The notes: generated by a model not told the origin, from the sequence alone. 64,000 nt of DNA from Serripes groenlandicus (GCA_031761405.1 JASEVX010000003.1:17694489-17758488), one strand, 5' to 3'. Positions 23,173 through 34,469 are shown, numbered from the stretch's first letter. Numbers and translations: made by a program.

Positions 23173-23410
23173 CTCGTATATTGGTTGCGCCATGTTTTGC
23201 TTTTAAATGTCCTCGTATTCCTGACATGGATACATATTTCTTGTCACAGCTGTCACAAGTATACACATAAGTTTTATCCTGCTTTAATTTTTTACACTTT
23301 GGCAGTCCCTCATTATCGGAACATTCAATGTCACTACAAGTATATTCTCCAAGCAAAGTTTCTAAATCAAGATCATGAAAATTAATGAAGTCGTGTTTAC
23401 TGTAAGCCAT
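23173..23410 (-). CDS. C2H2 zinc-finger protein of the P-type transposon, exon 1
   Basis: Starts with ATG at 23410 (MAYSKHDFINF) and runs 79 codons to a consensus donor. It has an acidic N-terminal part (LETLLGEYTCSDIECSDNEG) and a single C2H2 finger, YTCDSCDKKYVSMSGIRGHL followed by KAKHG, with Cys-X2-Cys and His-X4-His spacing. A lone finger suggests nucleic acid or protein binding. Together with exon 2 it forms the second gene of the transposon, transcribed towards the transposase. The role in transposition is inference from location. Confidence 0.65.
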
Positions 23411-23498
23411 TTTGACTAATAAGTGAATGGCGAAGAGATCTTGCCTTAATCTTTATACTTAATTTGTGGCAATCAAATTTTAATTATGTCGTTATTTC

Positions 23499-23822
23499 TT
23501 TGGGAAAATTAAAACATAAATGAAAATAATAATAGATCAAAGGCGAAAAGTAAAACATCTTGTAATTAAGGTCAATCAACAAATTAATATAAAACTTAAC
23601 AAGCTTTTAGGATTAACACCTCCCTCCCGCTATCGGATCAACAGCAACCAAACTGCGAAACTCGGAACTTTGGGAAAATGAAAATATAAATGAAAACAAT
23701 AATAGATCAAGGGCGAAAGGAAAAAACATCTTGTAATTAAGGTCAATGAACAAAATTATTATAAAACTAACAATGCCTCCCTCCCGCTATCGGATCAACA
23801 GCAACCAAACTGCGAAAACTCG
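23499..23822 (+). repeat. tandem duplication near the right end of the P-type transposon
   Basis: Two copies of about 155-170 bp, each running from GGGAAAATNAAAA to CGGATCAACAGCAACCAAAC. They differ by small deletions. Repeated subterminal DNA can bind transposase, but this is not shown. Confidence 0.75.
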
Positions 23823-24106
23823 CTGACTCATGTTGGATCATGGGAGACCGCATACTAAACCTTACTGCTTACAGATAATAAAAAAGAGACCGCATACTTA
23901 ACAAAATCGCCGATTGTATTAAAAACACATCCAAAGGAAGACAATAGTTATCGCCGATTATCGTTTATTTTTGGTAATTCATAGAGTTTCCCCTTATCTT
24001 TTTCCGTGTCGCTCATTCATTATCTGATAGTTAGGCACGGCACTGATAATCGATAAAATATTGATAAATGATAAGCCGTTACCTATCCCTGTATATATTG
24101 TCCCTG

Positions 24107-24298
24107 CTCGAGCATAGATTTTTTATTCCCAATCGTCAATCAACCGCCTCCGTGAAGTTTCATCAAATGCCTGTTAATTTGACATGGGTATGCCATAGGG
24201 GAGTTGAATATGTGTGATCAACTGATGGGTGTACATTGTCGCATGCAACAGGTTTATTGATCAAACACATTGATTAAACAAACTATTCAACAAGAATT
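24107..24298. other. core sequence of the foldback element
   Basis: Begins with the right CTCGAGC duplication (24107-24113). Together with 19265-19329 this is the interrupted host sequence of the foldback centre. Nothing coding was recognised. Confidence 0.5.
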
Positions 24299-24330
24299 CA
24301 ACCGCGTCGGTCGGGTGCAGTGGTAGAGCG
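24299..24330 (+). mobile_element. SINE, left part split by a transposon
   Basis: CGGGTGCAGTGGTAGAGCG resembles a tRNA-like head. The SINE resumes at 25530 with GTAGAGCGTCCGCCTCCG, so the element at 24331-25529 inserted in it and duplicated GTAGAGCG. Confidence 0.65.
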
Positions 24331-25529
24331 GGTTTGTTCCCGGAACGCCTACTCGATTTAATCTCTACCTGGTCAAAATTGAGGATTAGGGGGCCTTTTA
24401 AAGGAAGTTATAAGTGATAGATTTATGTGGACTTAATTGATAAGATAATTGAACATGGTCAGATTTTTTCTTTTATAAACAAAAAAATATGATTTTGTAT
24501 GTATTACGCTTCAATCTGAATTTAAACACTTCAAAACTTTAACAGTTGAAAAAACTGGTATTTGGATGAAATGTGATTGAAACGTATTGTTGAAAATGGG
24601 CCAATGCATGTTAAAAGCGAAGGCTACTTTCCCCACAACAATTTCAAGTGGTACACTTTCTAAAAAGGCAACAGGTTAGGGTGCTTATTCTGTTATCATG
24701 AGTTTGATTCTCGTCTGCACTTGTGATCGGTTTATACATAAACAACTACACAAAATAATACAATTTAAACTAGTGTTATTTGTTATCATATTAATCAACA
24801 TAATATAGAAAATGAGTATTTGTAAAAATTCTTGTGTATGCATAGCACAGATAAAACATATACATATATACAATAGCACATTATATACATTAGATAGATG
24901 CTATTTTCACACAGTTTAGCTCCCAACTGGATGAGTTGGGGTGCTGAGTCCACATCAGTCATTAAATCAATCACTCCAGTTTGGTATCTCTCTTTGAGAA
25001 CTATCAGGTGACGATCAATGTTCAGGTACCGTTGGGTTTGTGGTCTTGTATTTCCACCTGCAGCTCTCTGAATTATGTTGATATCGTTGCAGTTCTGAAC
25101 GTCTTTAAATATCTGTATGGCCGTGAATATATTAGGGTGGGCATGTTGGGTTTTTAGTTTACTGTGACATCCTTCAACATTAATAGCTATCAAACTGTAA
25201 GAACATAAAGCTTTAATTCAAAGGGCAAATATGTTGTGTGTTTGAATGATAATTTGTTTGTGCTACATGTTAAAACCAAATTATATACAAATTAATAATG
25301 GATTAAATTTAAGTTAATTATTAATTAATTAATAGCTATCAAACTGTAAGAACGTAAAACATGATAATTATATTTACAAAATTTAATATTTAAATATTTA
25401 ATACTTTTATCAAAAGTTTATAAAAAAGAGTTCCAAAGTCATCTACAAAATAAATCTATAATTTACCCTTTACAAGGCCCCCTAATTCCGCGATACACTT
25501 AAGTCGAGTAGGCGTTCCGGGAACACACC
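24331..25529 (-). mobile_element. MULE-like DNA transposon, 1.2 kb, with 8-bp duplication
   Basis: Ends are GGTTTGTTCCCGGAACGCCT on the left and the reverse complement of GGTGTGTTCCCGGAACGCCT on the right. A second pair of matching words lies inside (ATTAGGGGGCCTT and AAGGCCCCCTAAT). GTAGAGCG flanks both sides (24323-24330 and 25530-25537). The terminal sequence holds its own dyad TTCCCGGAA. The only coding remnant is the transposase C-terminus on the minus strand, so it is internally deleted. Confidence 0.75.
24880..25194 (-). pseudogene. MULE-type transposase, C-terminal exon remnant
   Basis: After an acceptor TTCTTACAG the frame reads LIAINVEGCHSKLK, then HPNIFTAIQIFKDVQ and a downstream RYLNIDRHLIVLKERY. 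The N-x-E-x-x-H...HPNI...Q layout is that of the C-terminal part of MULE-type transposases. About 100 residues remain. The catalytic core and zinc finger are absent, so it cannot act alone. The frame continues beyond 24880 to 24795 without recognisable content. Confidence 0.6.
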
Positions 25530-25760
25530 GTAGAGCGTCCGCCTCCGAATCCCCGGTCTGGTCATACCAAAGCCTTTGAAAATGGTCGTAACGGCTGCCC
25601 TCCTTGGCGCTCAAGGTTGCGGGGTTACTATTACGACTGACTGGCTTGTGTCAGGATAAATGAACCAGTAGTACTGGTAATTTAGACCCGGAAACTCCGT
25701 GATGGCATGTTAGTTGAAAGCGGCCTAAAACACCGAACAATCATTCAGCCAAAAACAAGA
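25530..25760 (+). mobile_element. SINE, right part
   Basis: Continues the SINE begun at 24299: a tRNA-like segment (AATCCCCGGTCTGG), then GACTGGCTTGTGTCAGGATA, ACCAGTAGTACTGG and a 3' end GTTGAAAGCGGCCTAAAAC. The same body and tail occur at 52425-52710. Confidence 0.7.
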
Positions 25761-26577
25761 CCTTGATAATGAACATGTCTGATCGTCAAATATTTTTTGA
25801 GGACAAATATTGCTTCATTTCATGTTTATATTAAATAGTTTTGTACATCTACGAATTTGTAATAAATTTTTTATTTGTATTCATGTCTCCTTTTTTCTCC
25901 ATACCCTTTGCACAACGTAGGGTTGAAGCCCAAGATTCACGTCAAGGCGAGTCTCTCTTGCGTATTTAAAAAATGATCATTAACTTTCACGTTTTTAAGC
26001 CGTGCCAGAGGTAACCAGTCTTTAAACATGCTTGTCTTGTTATAACGATTATTTGTTGAAATGATTTTGACCGTCTAGGAATCAATTTACGGGCTGTTAC
26101 AACGCGCCAGAGGTTACCAGACTGTTGCAAAAAATGAAACAGAAAAGTGTTTTAGTCGTCCTGGTTCTACATTACGATCGAGCTGTTAGACCGCGCCAGA
26201 GGTTACCAGCATACATGTGATAGTTTGTGGTGACCTCCGACGAAATTACCACCCCAACAATGAATTTGGGAACGTCTGTGGTGCATTATGGCTTATCTTG
26301 GGTTTATATGTGACGTAATTAACGTCGGGAAAATGAACCCTTTTTAGGATAGATCAACGGGTTTCCATTTTATTTCCTTTTGTAATCATACCAACATAAA
26401 TGAATGAAATGAAAAAATGTACACAGTAATACAAAATCATGTATTTTATTTTACGAACATAAACATAGAGTATATAACTGTCCTGTGCACTAATTAAACA
26501 CTTTACGCACGTTTTCCTTTCATCAATTAAAAACGTCATTCCTAACACCAGGAACACTATATTACTGTCAGACATGT
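25761..26577. other. no gene seen; CCAGAGGTTACCAG motif repeated three times
   Basis: GCGCCAGAGGTTACCAG or close variants occur near 26003, 26104 and 26193, roughly 90-100 bases apart. The rest is AT-rich with no coding content. Confidence 0.5.
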
Positions 26578-27250
26578 TTGTCAATGACTGGTATTCAATT
26601 GTTGAAAATTCATTTCGAATTTGAAAACTATTTGATACATACACCAACAAAAATGTTAAAATATGTAATACGGTTTAGAACACGTAACCACAGACTTCCT
26701 GTTGAAACCGGTTGTTGGAATGGCACCGATTTAAATATGCGTAAATGTCAATTGTGCAATTCAGCTGTAGGTGATGAATATCATTACTTATTAGAATGTC
26801 AATATTTTTGCTCAAATAGAAAACGTTTACTTAACGGCAAATACTATAACAGACACAATATCCATAGTTTTAATGAATTAACGAATATCAAAACAACCAA
26901 TACGATAGAATACAGAAAATATGTCTATTTATAAAAGAAATTCTTGTAAAATTTAACTGACGTTTGAGTAATATTTACAGAGAATTCTCATTGTAAACGT
27001 AACTAAATTTGAAAATCATTTTTGTTTAATACAGTATCATATATCATAAGTCATTTTTATGAATTTTGATTCTTCATTATGTGTAGGGTACTCTCCCTCT
27101 GATATAAATTCTTAGAATATATCACTGCCAAAGTTCTGCAATATTTATTATTTAAATAATATATGTTATAAGCCTCAAATGTATATTGTTTGTATTTTGT
27201 TATTGCTCATATTGTCATGTAACCATTGAGTTAATAAACTGTTTTGAACC
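26578..27250 (+). mobile_element. LINE (non-LTR retrotransposon), 3' end
   Basis: The frame to the TAA at 26932-26934 contains RFRTRNHRLPVETGCW, CQLCNSAVGDEYHYLLECQY and FNELTNIKTTN. This is the Cys-containing C-terminal tail of LINE ORF2 proteins common in bivalves. A 3' UTR follows to about 27250. The 5' part, with endonuclease and reverse transcriptase, is missing, as expected of a 5'-truncated insertion. The surviving frame is intact, so the insertion is not very old. Confidence 0.75.
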
Positions 27251-28611
27251 GATGGTTATTAAGTTCGAGCACGGTATGTTACATATATATATGAAAGCTC
27301 CTTAGGGTAATTATAACTACAATTTATATTTACTTCAATATTTTGTAAAGGTGTTGATCGTTTTTTCTGTTTCACACTTGTTTGAGCCGTCAAACAGTTA
27401 GAATTGTCTCCATCTATATATGTATATAGAATGTGATATATACTTGTTCAATATTCATTTGTATATACGTGTACTTGTTCAATTTGAAATACGTGCTGTT
27501 GATCGTAAATAGCATATGGAAAGGAGGATTTTGTTACCAGGGATTTGGATTTGAATATTGATGAAATATGTGGTGAATACATGAATGCATCCTTTTCAGG
27601 CATAAGAGGATACATGATATCTAAACATGGAATTTTATTTTAAGATTTATTTTTAACTACTTATGAGCCAATATCTACGTCCAATTCAACTGTGACATAT
27701 AAATAATAATAAACTTCTTTTGATAAAAAAAAATAGAAAAAAGAAATTGCTTGACAGTCAAGATTCATGAGCATTTTTTTGCTTTTATGAAAAATAATTG
27801 CCTTTTATTTTAATCATAATTACATTTTACAATCTTATAAATAGATATATTTGCAAAATTTATTGCCAATGATGATTTCGAATTTGTCTGCTGCAGAATT
27901 TAAGAATGTTGAGAAGGGTTATATAAGAAGACTTTAATTGCCAATTAGCTTAAGTCCCTACATGTATGCACAATAAAGGGGTTATAAAACCAGTTAATTA
28001 GTGTGTAACCAACACACATGTGACAAGGCCGGAACTGATTGCATAATGTTACATAATATAAGTCACCCTGACTTCTGGTATATTGTGATATGGTAGGCCT
28101 CTTTAGGATTGCATATATTTCATTGTTTGGGACAATTCAATCAAGAGATAATCCCATGTTTTCAATAACCAACTATTCCGTTACCAATCAAAATATTTGT
28201 TTCATTATCAGTTATTGTTTTTATTTCAAAATTTAAAACTTTAAGATACAATCACTTTTGATTATCTGCTTCTCATATTTTGACCAAGTTACCATCATCT
28301 GGCATTATATATTTACTTTTATCAGGGATCATTATACTGCTCAAAGTATGCAGTTGCTACATATACTTTGATTAATAGTAAATTCACTACTGCAGAGAGG
28401 ATATATTTATTCCATAGAAGTCTATTAATTTCATTCTAACTTCCTTGAGCTGGGAACACACAGACACTTCTTTGACATAAATTGAACTTATACAAAATCA
28501 TTTCAATAACTATGTTGCCTTCTGCAACGATGTGTAGTCGTCTCATTCATTATGAATAAAGCTAAATTATGGCTTCAATGCGGGCTTTTTGGGGTTAGCT
28601 ACACTCGCCCT
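27251..28611. other. no gene seen
   Basis: AT-rich central sequence of the foldback element. A trace of the TTAA MITE end is present near 27885 (GTCTGCTGCAGAATTTAAG ... GAGAAGGGTT). Nothing else was recognised. Confidence 0.4.
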
Positions 28612-31600
28612 GGCGTATCCTGGCATATGCCAGGTGAAAGTGACACACTCTGGCTCCCAGACACGCTAGGCGGATTCCACCCGGATTTATCGCAGCCGGC
28701 TGTAAAACCCAGCCGGAGTTGGGCCGACAGAGTGGCTCCCACCCTCGTTTTGGCGTGCCTATTGCTCGAGATAGATGGCTTGGACGGCGGATTGAAGCAT
28801 GCCAGGTGAAAGCGCCGCAAACTGACTTCTTGTTGCATGACATCCGGTTTCGCCAAATTCCGTCAGCCGGCTGCCATGCACAGCCGGAGTTGGGATTTCC
28901 CGAAATATTCCCGACTTTGCACCCGTCCTGTTCGAATTAGAGAGCTTAACTGGCATCGTGACATGTGTCAGGTGAAAGTGCCTCACTCTGGCTCCGAGTT
29001 GCACTAGCCGGATTCTGCCCGGATTTATCGCAGCTGGCTGCAATGTTCACATGAAGTTGGCGTTCTGGCAGCCCAACTCCGGCCAACTCCGGCTGGAAAT
29101 TAGAGAGTTTAACTGGCATCCTGACATATATGTCAAATGAAAGTGACACACTCTGGCTCCAAGACACGCTAGCCGGATTCTACCCGGATGTATCGCAGCC
29201 GGCTGCAAAACCCAGCCGGAGTTGGGCCGACAGAGTGATCTCACCCCCGTTTTGGCGTCCCTATTGTTCGAGAGAGATGGATTGGACGGTGGATTGAAAG
29301 CATGCCAGGTGAAATGACCTTAGTCTGGCACCGAGTCGCACTAGCCGGATTCCACCCGGATTTATCGCAGCTGGCTGCCATGTTCAGATGAAGTTGGCAG
29401 TTTGGCCAAGTCTACAGCCCAACTCCGGCTGTATATTGCTCGATATTAGAGAGTTTAACTGGCATCCTGGCATATGCCAGGTGAAAGTGACACACTCTGG
29501 CTCCCAGGCACGCTAGGCGGATTCCACCCGGATTTATCGCAGCCGGCTGTAAAACCCAGCCGGAGTTGGGCCGACAGAGTGGCTCCCACCCTCGTTTTGG
29601 CGTGCCTATTGCTCGAGATAGATGGCTTGGACGGCGGATTGAAGCATGCCAGGTGAAAGCGCCCCAAACTGACTTCCTGTTGCATGACATCCGGTTTCGC
29701 CAAATTCCGTCAGCCGGCTGCCATGCACAGCCGGATTTGGGATTTCCCGACATATTCCCGACTTTGCACCCGTCCTGTTCGAATTAGAGAGCTTAACTGG
29801 CATCGTGACAGGTGTCAGATGAAAGTGCCTCACTCTGGCTCCGAGTTGCATTAGCCGGATTCCGCCCGGATTTATTGCAGCTGGCTGCAATCTTCACATG
29901 AAGTTGGCGTTTTGGCAGCCCAAATCCGGCTAACTCAGGCTGGAAATTGCTGGATATTCGAGAGTCTAACTGGCATCCTGACATATATGTCATGTGAAAG
30001 TGACACACTCTGGCTCCCAGAAACGCTAGCCGGATTCCACCCGGATGTATCGCAGCTGGCTGCAAAACCCAGCCGGAGTTGGGATTTCCCGACATATTCC
30101 CGACTTTGCACCCGTCCTGTTTGAATTAAAAAGCTTAACTGGCATCGTGACATGTGTCAGGTGAAAGTGCCTCACTCTGGCTCCGAGTTGCAATAGCCGG
30201 ATTCCGCCCGGATTTATCGCAGCTGGCTGCAATGTTCACATGAAGTTGGCGTTCTGGCAGCCCAACTCCGGCCAACTCCGGCCAACTCCGGCTGGAAATT
30301 AGAGAGTTTAACTGGCATCCTGACATATATGTCAAATGAAAGTGACACATTCTGGCTCCGAAACACGCTAGCCGGATTCCACCCGGATGTATCGCAGCCG
30401 GCTGCAAAACCCAGCCGGAGTTGGGATTTCCCGACATATTCCCGAATTTGCACCCGTCCTGTTCGAATTAAAAAGCTTAACTGGCATCGTGACGAGTATC
30501 AGGTGAACGTGCCTCACTCTGGCTCCGAGTTGCACTAGCCGGATTCCGCACGGATTTATCGCAGCTGGCTGCAATGTTCACATGAAGTTGGCGTTCTGGC
30601 AGCCCAACTCCGGCAAACTCCGGCCAACTCCGGCTGGAAATTAGAGAGCTTAACTGGCATCCTGACATATATGACAAATGAAAGTGACACACTCTGGCTC
30701 CCAGACACGCTAGCCGGATTCCACCCGGATGTATCGCAGCTGGCTGCAAAACCCAGCCGGAGTTGGGCCGACAGAGTGGTCTCACCCCCGTTTTGGCGTG
30801 CCTATTGTTCGAGATAGATGGATTGGACGGTGGATTGAAGCATGCCAGGTGAAAGCACCTCAGTCTGGCTCCGAGTCGCACTAGCCGGATTCCACCCGGA
30901 TTTATCGCAGCTGGCTGCCATGTTCAGATGAAGTTGGCAGTTTGGCCAAGTCTACAGCCCAACTCCGGTTGTATATTGCTCGATATTAGAGATTTTAACT
31001 GGCATCCTGGCATATGCCAGGTGAAAGTGACACACTCTGGCTCCCAGACACGCTAGGCGGATTCCACCCGGATTTATCGCAGCCGGCTGTAAAACCCAGC
31101 CGGAGTTGGGCCGACAGAATGGCTCCCACCCTCGTTTTGGCATGCCTATTGCTCGAGATAGATGGCTTGGACGGCGGATTGAAGCATGCCAGGTGAAAGC
31201 GCCGCAAACTGACTTCCTGTTGCATGACATCCGGTTTCGCCAAATTCCGTCAGCCGGCTGCCATGCACAGCCGGAGTTGGGATTTCCCGACATATTCACG
31301 ACTTTGCACCCGTCCTGTTCGAGTTAGAGAGCTTAACTGGCATCGTGACATGTGTCACGTGAAAGTGCCTCACTCTGGCTCCGAGTTGCACTAGCTGGAT
31401 TCCGCACGGATTTATCGCAGCTGGCTGCAATGATCACATGAAGTTGGCGTTTTGGCAGCCCAACTCCGGCTAACTCCGGCTGGAAATTGCTGGATATTAG
31501 AGAGTTTAACTGGCATCCTGACATATATGTCAGGTGAAAGTGACACACTCTTGCTCCCAGAAACGCTAGCCGGATTCCATCCGGATGTATCGCAGCCGGC

Positions 31601-31700
31601 TGCAAAACACAGCCAGAGTTGGGCCGACAGAGTGGTTTCACCCTCGTTTTCGCGTGCCTATTGTTCGAGATAGATGGATTGGACGGTGGATTGAAGCATG
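28612..31700 (-). repeat. satellite block, right arm
   Basis: About 3.1 kb of the same monomers as 15105-19264 but inverted, with fewer units. Variants seen in the left arm, including runs of two or three CCAACTCCGG steps, also occur here, so the blocks have been exchanged or homogenised. Open frames here are repeat by-products. Confidence 0.85.
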
Positions 31701-31943
31701 CATGGTTAATACAGTCGGAGTTGCCGGAGTTCCGCTTGTTTCGGCTGATTAATATAGCTTGTGTAACTGGAATTCCCTCTGTTCCGGCTGGTTAATACAG
31801 CCGACGTAGCTGGAGGTCCGACTGTTCCGGTTTGTTAATGTAGTCGGTGAAGACGAAGTTCCAGCTGTTCCGGCTGGTTAATACGGTTGGTGTATAGGGA
31901 GTTCCGCCTGTTTCGGCTGGTTAATACAGCCGACGCAGCCATA
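31700..31943. repeat. inner CCGG-rich array, right arm
   Basis: GTTCCGGCTGGTTAATACAG-type units; counterpart of 14866-15105. Confidence 0.75.
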
Positions 31944-32847
31944 CTGAAGAATTTTGATCATCAGATAAATATCAAATATCGATAAGCCTAGCTGCGCTCT
32001 GAACTGTGACCGGGGTAATAAAACAATTAACGCCTCGGGGATAGTCGTGGCGGGCAATTAGCCAAATACACTGGTTTATAGCTTAATATGGATAAAACCA
32101 AAACATCTGTAAATTAATAGTATTTATTGACACACGTTCCATGTTATATACATAAGCATATCCATGATGAAAACTAACAAATAGACTAACGATACACATA
32201 TAAGTATGCACGATTATGGAAAATCATGGATGTTGAACTTAATTAAATAACAATTGAATAGAATAGAAAACATTCATTCATTTTCTAATTATTAATGATC
32301 AATGTCTCCAATTTATACACTGTTTCTAAAACCCGTGAACTATTGATGCGTCCAAATGCGTATTTATGGGTAAAGTCTGATATTTGTAAATTTAGGTCAA
32401 CAGAGTTGATTGAATTTTAGTTTTTAATTCACAACATAGTAAGGTGGATTTTATCGTAACCTTTTCCCACATACACCAGAGGACCAGAACAGAAAAAAAC
32501 CGCATTATATCATTTACGGCAGGAATGTTTTAGAGCAGTAAATTACCAATTTACGTTCTGTTACTAAATGTATAATACCCCCTTCTATTCGCAGTTGTTA
32601 AAGATACATCATTTCACATTGAAGATTATAGTATAGATCATGTATATAGTATTAATGATTATGTAATAAGGATACGCGACTCGCTTCAGATCCCCTGGTG
32701 ATACAAATTGACTTTATAAGGGTCATAAAACTTCGGGTAAATCCGAGACCGTTTGCAACTAAGAAATATATATAATAATATTTGATATACATCGATTATA
32801 AGTGAATGGGTACTTTTATTTTGTTCTTTGTCTATATGATATTGGCG
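31944..32847. other. arm segment without a gene, right arm
   Basis: Inverted copy of about 13766-14865. AT-rich and non-coding. Confidence 0.6.
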
Positions 32848-32972
32848 GGAGCCGGACAAAAGATCCCATGCTATTTTTGGCAGGGTGGACAAAAGCTCCC
32901 ACATCATTTTTACAGTGTGGACAAAAGATCCCATGTTATTTTAACAGGGTGGACAAAAGATCCCACTTATAA
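32848..32972 (+). repeat. 32-bp GGACAAAAGATCCC array, right arm inner block
   Basis: Four units; counterpart of 13612-13765, with one unit fewer. Confidence 0.8.
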
Positions 32973-33263
32973 TATATATCAGCCAGTAATAAAGAGATTG
33001 AAATGAATAAACTATATGAATATATAATTCCTATCCATTGAGCATATTATGGATGTGAATTTCAAGGTAAACAGCCAATTAATGTAGAGGGTCAAAGTTA
33101 TCACCTGCTGTTTTAAATTAAAGGCAATCAAAATCTAAATTGTGTTGTTAATTGAACTCTTTACATAAACTGTGAAAAATAAAACATTGAGCATATTATT
33201 GGTGTGAACTTTATAAATAGCTGTACTAATGACAATGACCAGACTGTGTGTTGATTGAATATG

Positions 33264-33310
33264 TCTGCATCAGGGTCTTTCAAATAGTATTTGAAAGACC
33301 CTGTCTGCAT
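33264..33310. mobile_element. hAT-like 33-bp palindrome, right arm copy
   Basis: CAGGGTCTTTCAAATA, G, TATTTGAAAGACCCTG at 33271-33303, flanked by TCTGCAT on both sides. It is the inverted counterpart of 13253-13299, so it was present before the arms were duplicated or was copied by conversion. Confidence 0.55.
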
Positions 33311-33591
33311 GAACTACTTTGAAAGCTGTTTTGTTTGTAAATACAGGTGTATCCACTTTTCATTGTTTTATTATCATGATGTGCTAAATTTTCAACACTA
33401 GTAGTTACCATATGCTATATTTTGTTTGTTATATATTTACTCATAATTTTTTATTAACAGGGAGTAAATTTGACTTTATTAATCTTTTCGTTTTTTTCTG
33501 GTTTATTTTTCTATGAAATCATTTAATAAGAAGAAAATATACTCAACACCTTTACTGTCTGTCACCTTAAGACAAAAACCAGGATGGCTCA

Positions 33592-33745
33592 TCAATATGG
33601 GATCTTTTGTCCATCCTGTCAAAATGATGTGGGAACTTTTGTCCACCCTGTTAAAATAACATGGGATCTTTTGTCCACCCTATTAAAATGATATGGGACC
33701 TTCTGTCAAAAATAGCATGGGAGCTTTTGTCCATGTGATCTGTTG
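33592..33745 (-). repeat. 32-bp GGGATCTTTTGTCCACC array, right arm outer block
   Basis: About four units; counterpart of 12826-12965. With 32848-32972 it forms the nested inverted repeat of this arm. Confidence 0.8.
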
Positions 33746-33985
33746 TCCTGTATTCGATATTGACAACGTTTATTTAACCAAAAAAAAGACCATTTAAATC
33801 ATATTTTTCTCGAAAAATAAATGCCACATATTAAAGATAGATAATTATATTTTGTGGAGCCGTTTGCACCTAAGCGATGAATTAATTAATTAAAGAGTCA
33901 TAGCGCGTTAAAGTTACAGCTACTCTTTATTTCCATATGGTAAATTATACCTGATAGCAATTGCCGGTGAAATAATTCTTCCACA

Positions 33986-34459
33986 TGTGGAGGTCCGACT
34001 GTTCCGGTATAGACGGAGTTCCGGCTGGTATATACAGTCGAAGTTGTCGGAGTTCCGGCTGTTCCGGATGGTTAATACAGCCAGCTGTTCCGACTGGTTA
34101 ATACAGCCGACGTAGCTGGAGTTCGACTGTTTCGGCTGGTAAATACAGTCAGTGTAGACGGAGTTCCAGCTGTTCCGCCTGGTTTATACAGCCGGAGAAG
34201 CCTGAGTTCCGGCTGGTTAATACAGCCGGAGTAGCCGGAATGATGATATTCGACTGGTAAGTACAGTCGAAGTAATAGGAAATACAGCTTATCCGGCCGG
34301 TTTATACAGCCGGAGTAGCCGGAACTCCGGCTATTCCGGCTGGTTAATGCAGCCGGAGTAGCCGGAACTCCGGCTGTTCCGGCTGGTTGGTACAGCCGGA
34401 GTAGCCGGAGTTCCGGCTATTCCGGCTGTTCCGGCTACTCCGGCTAACTTCACGCACAT
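33986..34459. repeat. outer CCGG-rich array, right arm
   Basis: Counterpart of 12101-12570, ending GGCTAACTTCACGCACAT at the tip. Confidence 0.85.
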
Positions 34460-34469
34460 CTTAGCAAAA
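34460..34469. repeat. right 10-bp target-site duplication of the giant element
   Basis: CTTAGCAAAA, identical to 12091-12100 and in the same orientation. Confidence 0.85.

Larger units (their letters stand above)
19337..24106 (+). mobile_element. P/THAP9-superfamily DNA transposon, 4.77 kb
   Basis: Terminal inverted repeats of about 23 bp: CAGGGACCGTGTATAACAGG on the left, CAGGGACAATATATACAGGG read inward from the right. Flanked by CTCGAGC on both sides. P-superfamily elements make 7-8 bp duplications, which agrees. Inside, left to right: a promoter-like region, a tandem array (19765-20740), the C-terminal part of a P-type transposase (+), a convergent two-exon zinc-finger gene (-) and a tandem duplication near the right end. 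A SINE lies in the intron of the zinc-finger gene. It inserted into the centre of the foldback element. Confidence 0.8.
12101..34459. mobile_element. giant foldback-type transposon, 22.36 kb, with nested insertions
   Basis: Both ends are ATGTGCGTGAAGTTAGCCGG in opposite orientation and both are flanked by CTTAGCAAAA. The arms (12101-19264 and 28612-34459) are inverted copies in the same block order, while the centre (19265-28611) is single-copy and filled with younger elements. Tandem arrays inside very long terminal inverted repeats define foldback elements such as Drosophila FB, whose relatives are MULEs with duplications of 9-10 bp; the 10-bp duplication here agrees. No transposase clearly belonging to this element was found: the P-type transposase inside has its own ends and duplication. 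It may therefore be non-autonomous. The arms appear about 95% identical in stretches compared by eye. Confidence 0.8.
28612..34459 (-). repeat. right arm of the giant inverted repeat
   Basis: About 5.85 kb, the inverted counterpart of 12101-19264 with the same block order read from the right tip. Satellite 28612-31700, inner CCGG array 31700-31943, AT-rich segment with nested arrays to 33985, outer CCGG array to 34459. Confidence 0.85.

Noticed and set aside
28552..31673. Matching open frames in the right satellite
   Set aside because: Same reason; they are the inverted copies of the left-arm frames.
12101..34459. Assembly artefact (read fold-back) as the cause of the giant inverted repeat
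   Set aside because: The arms differ in unit number and by scattered substitutions, and a 10-bp duplication flanks the unit. It still deserves a long-read check.
12101..34459. The P-type transposase as the transposase of the giant element
   Set aside because: It lies within its own inverted ends and 7-bp duplication, so it is a later nested insertion; the outer duplication is 10 bp.
12101..34459. CRISPR array or prokaryotic island
   Set aside because: Repeats are tandem without unique spacers, and the window has spliced exons, SINEs and LINEs of an animal genome.
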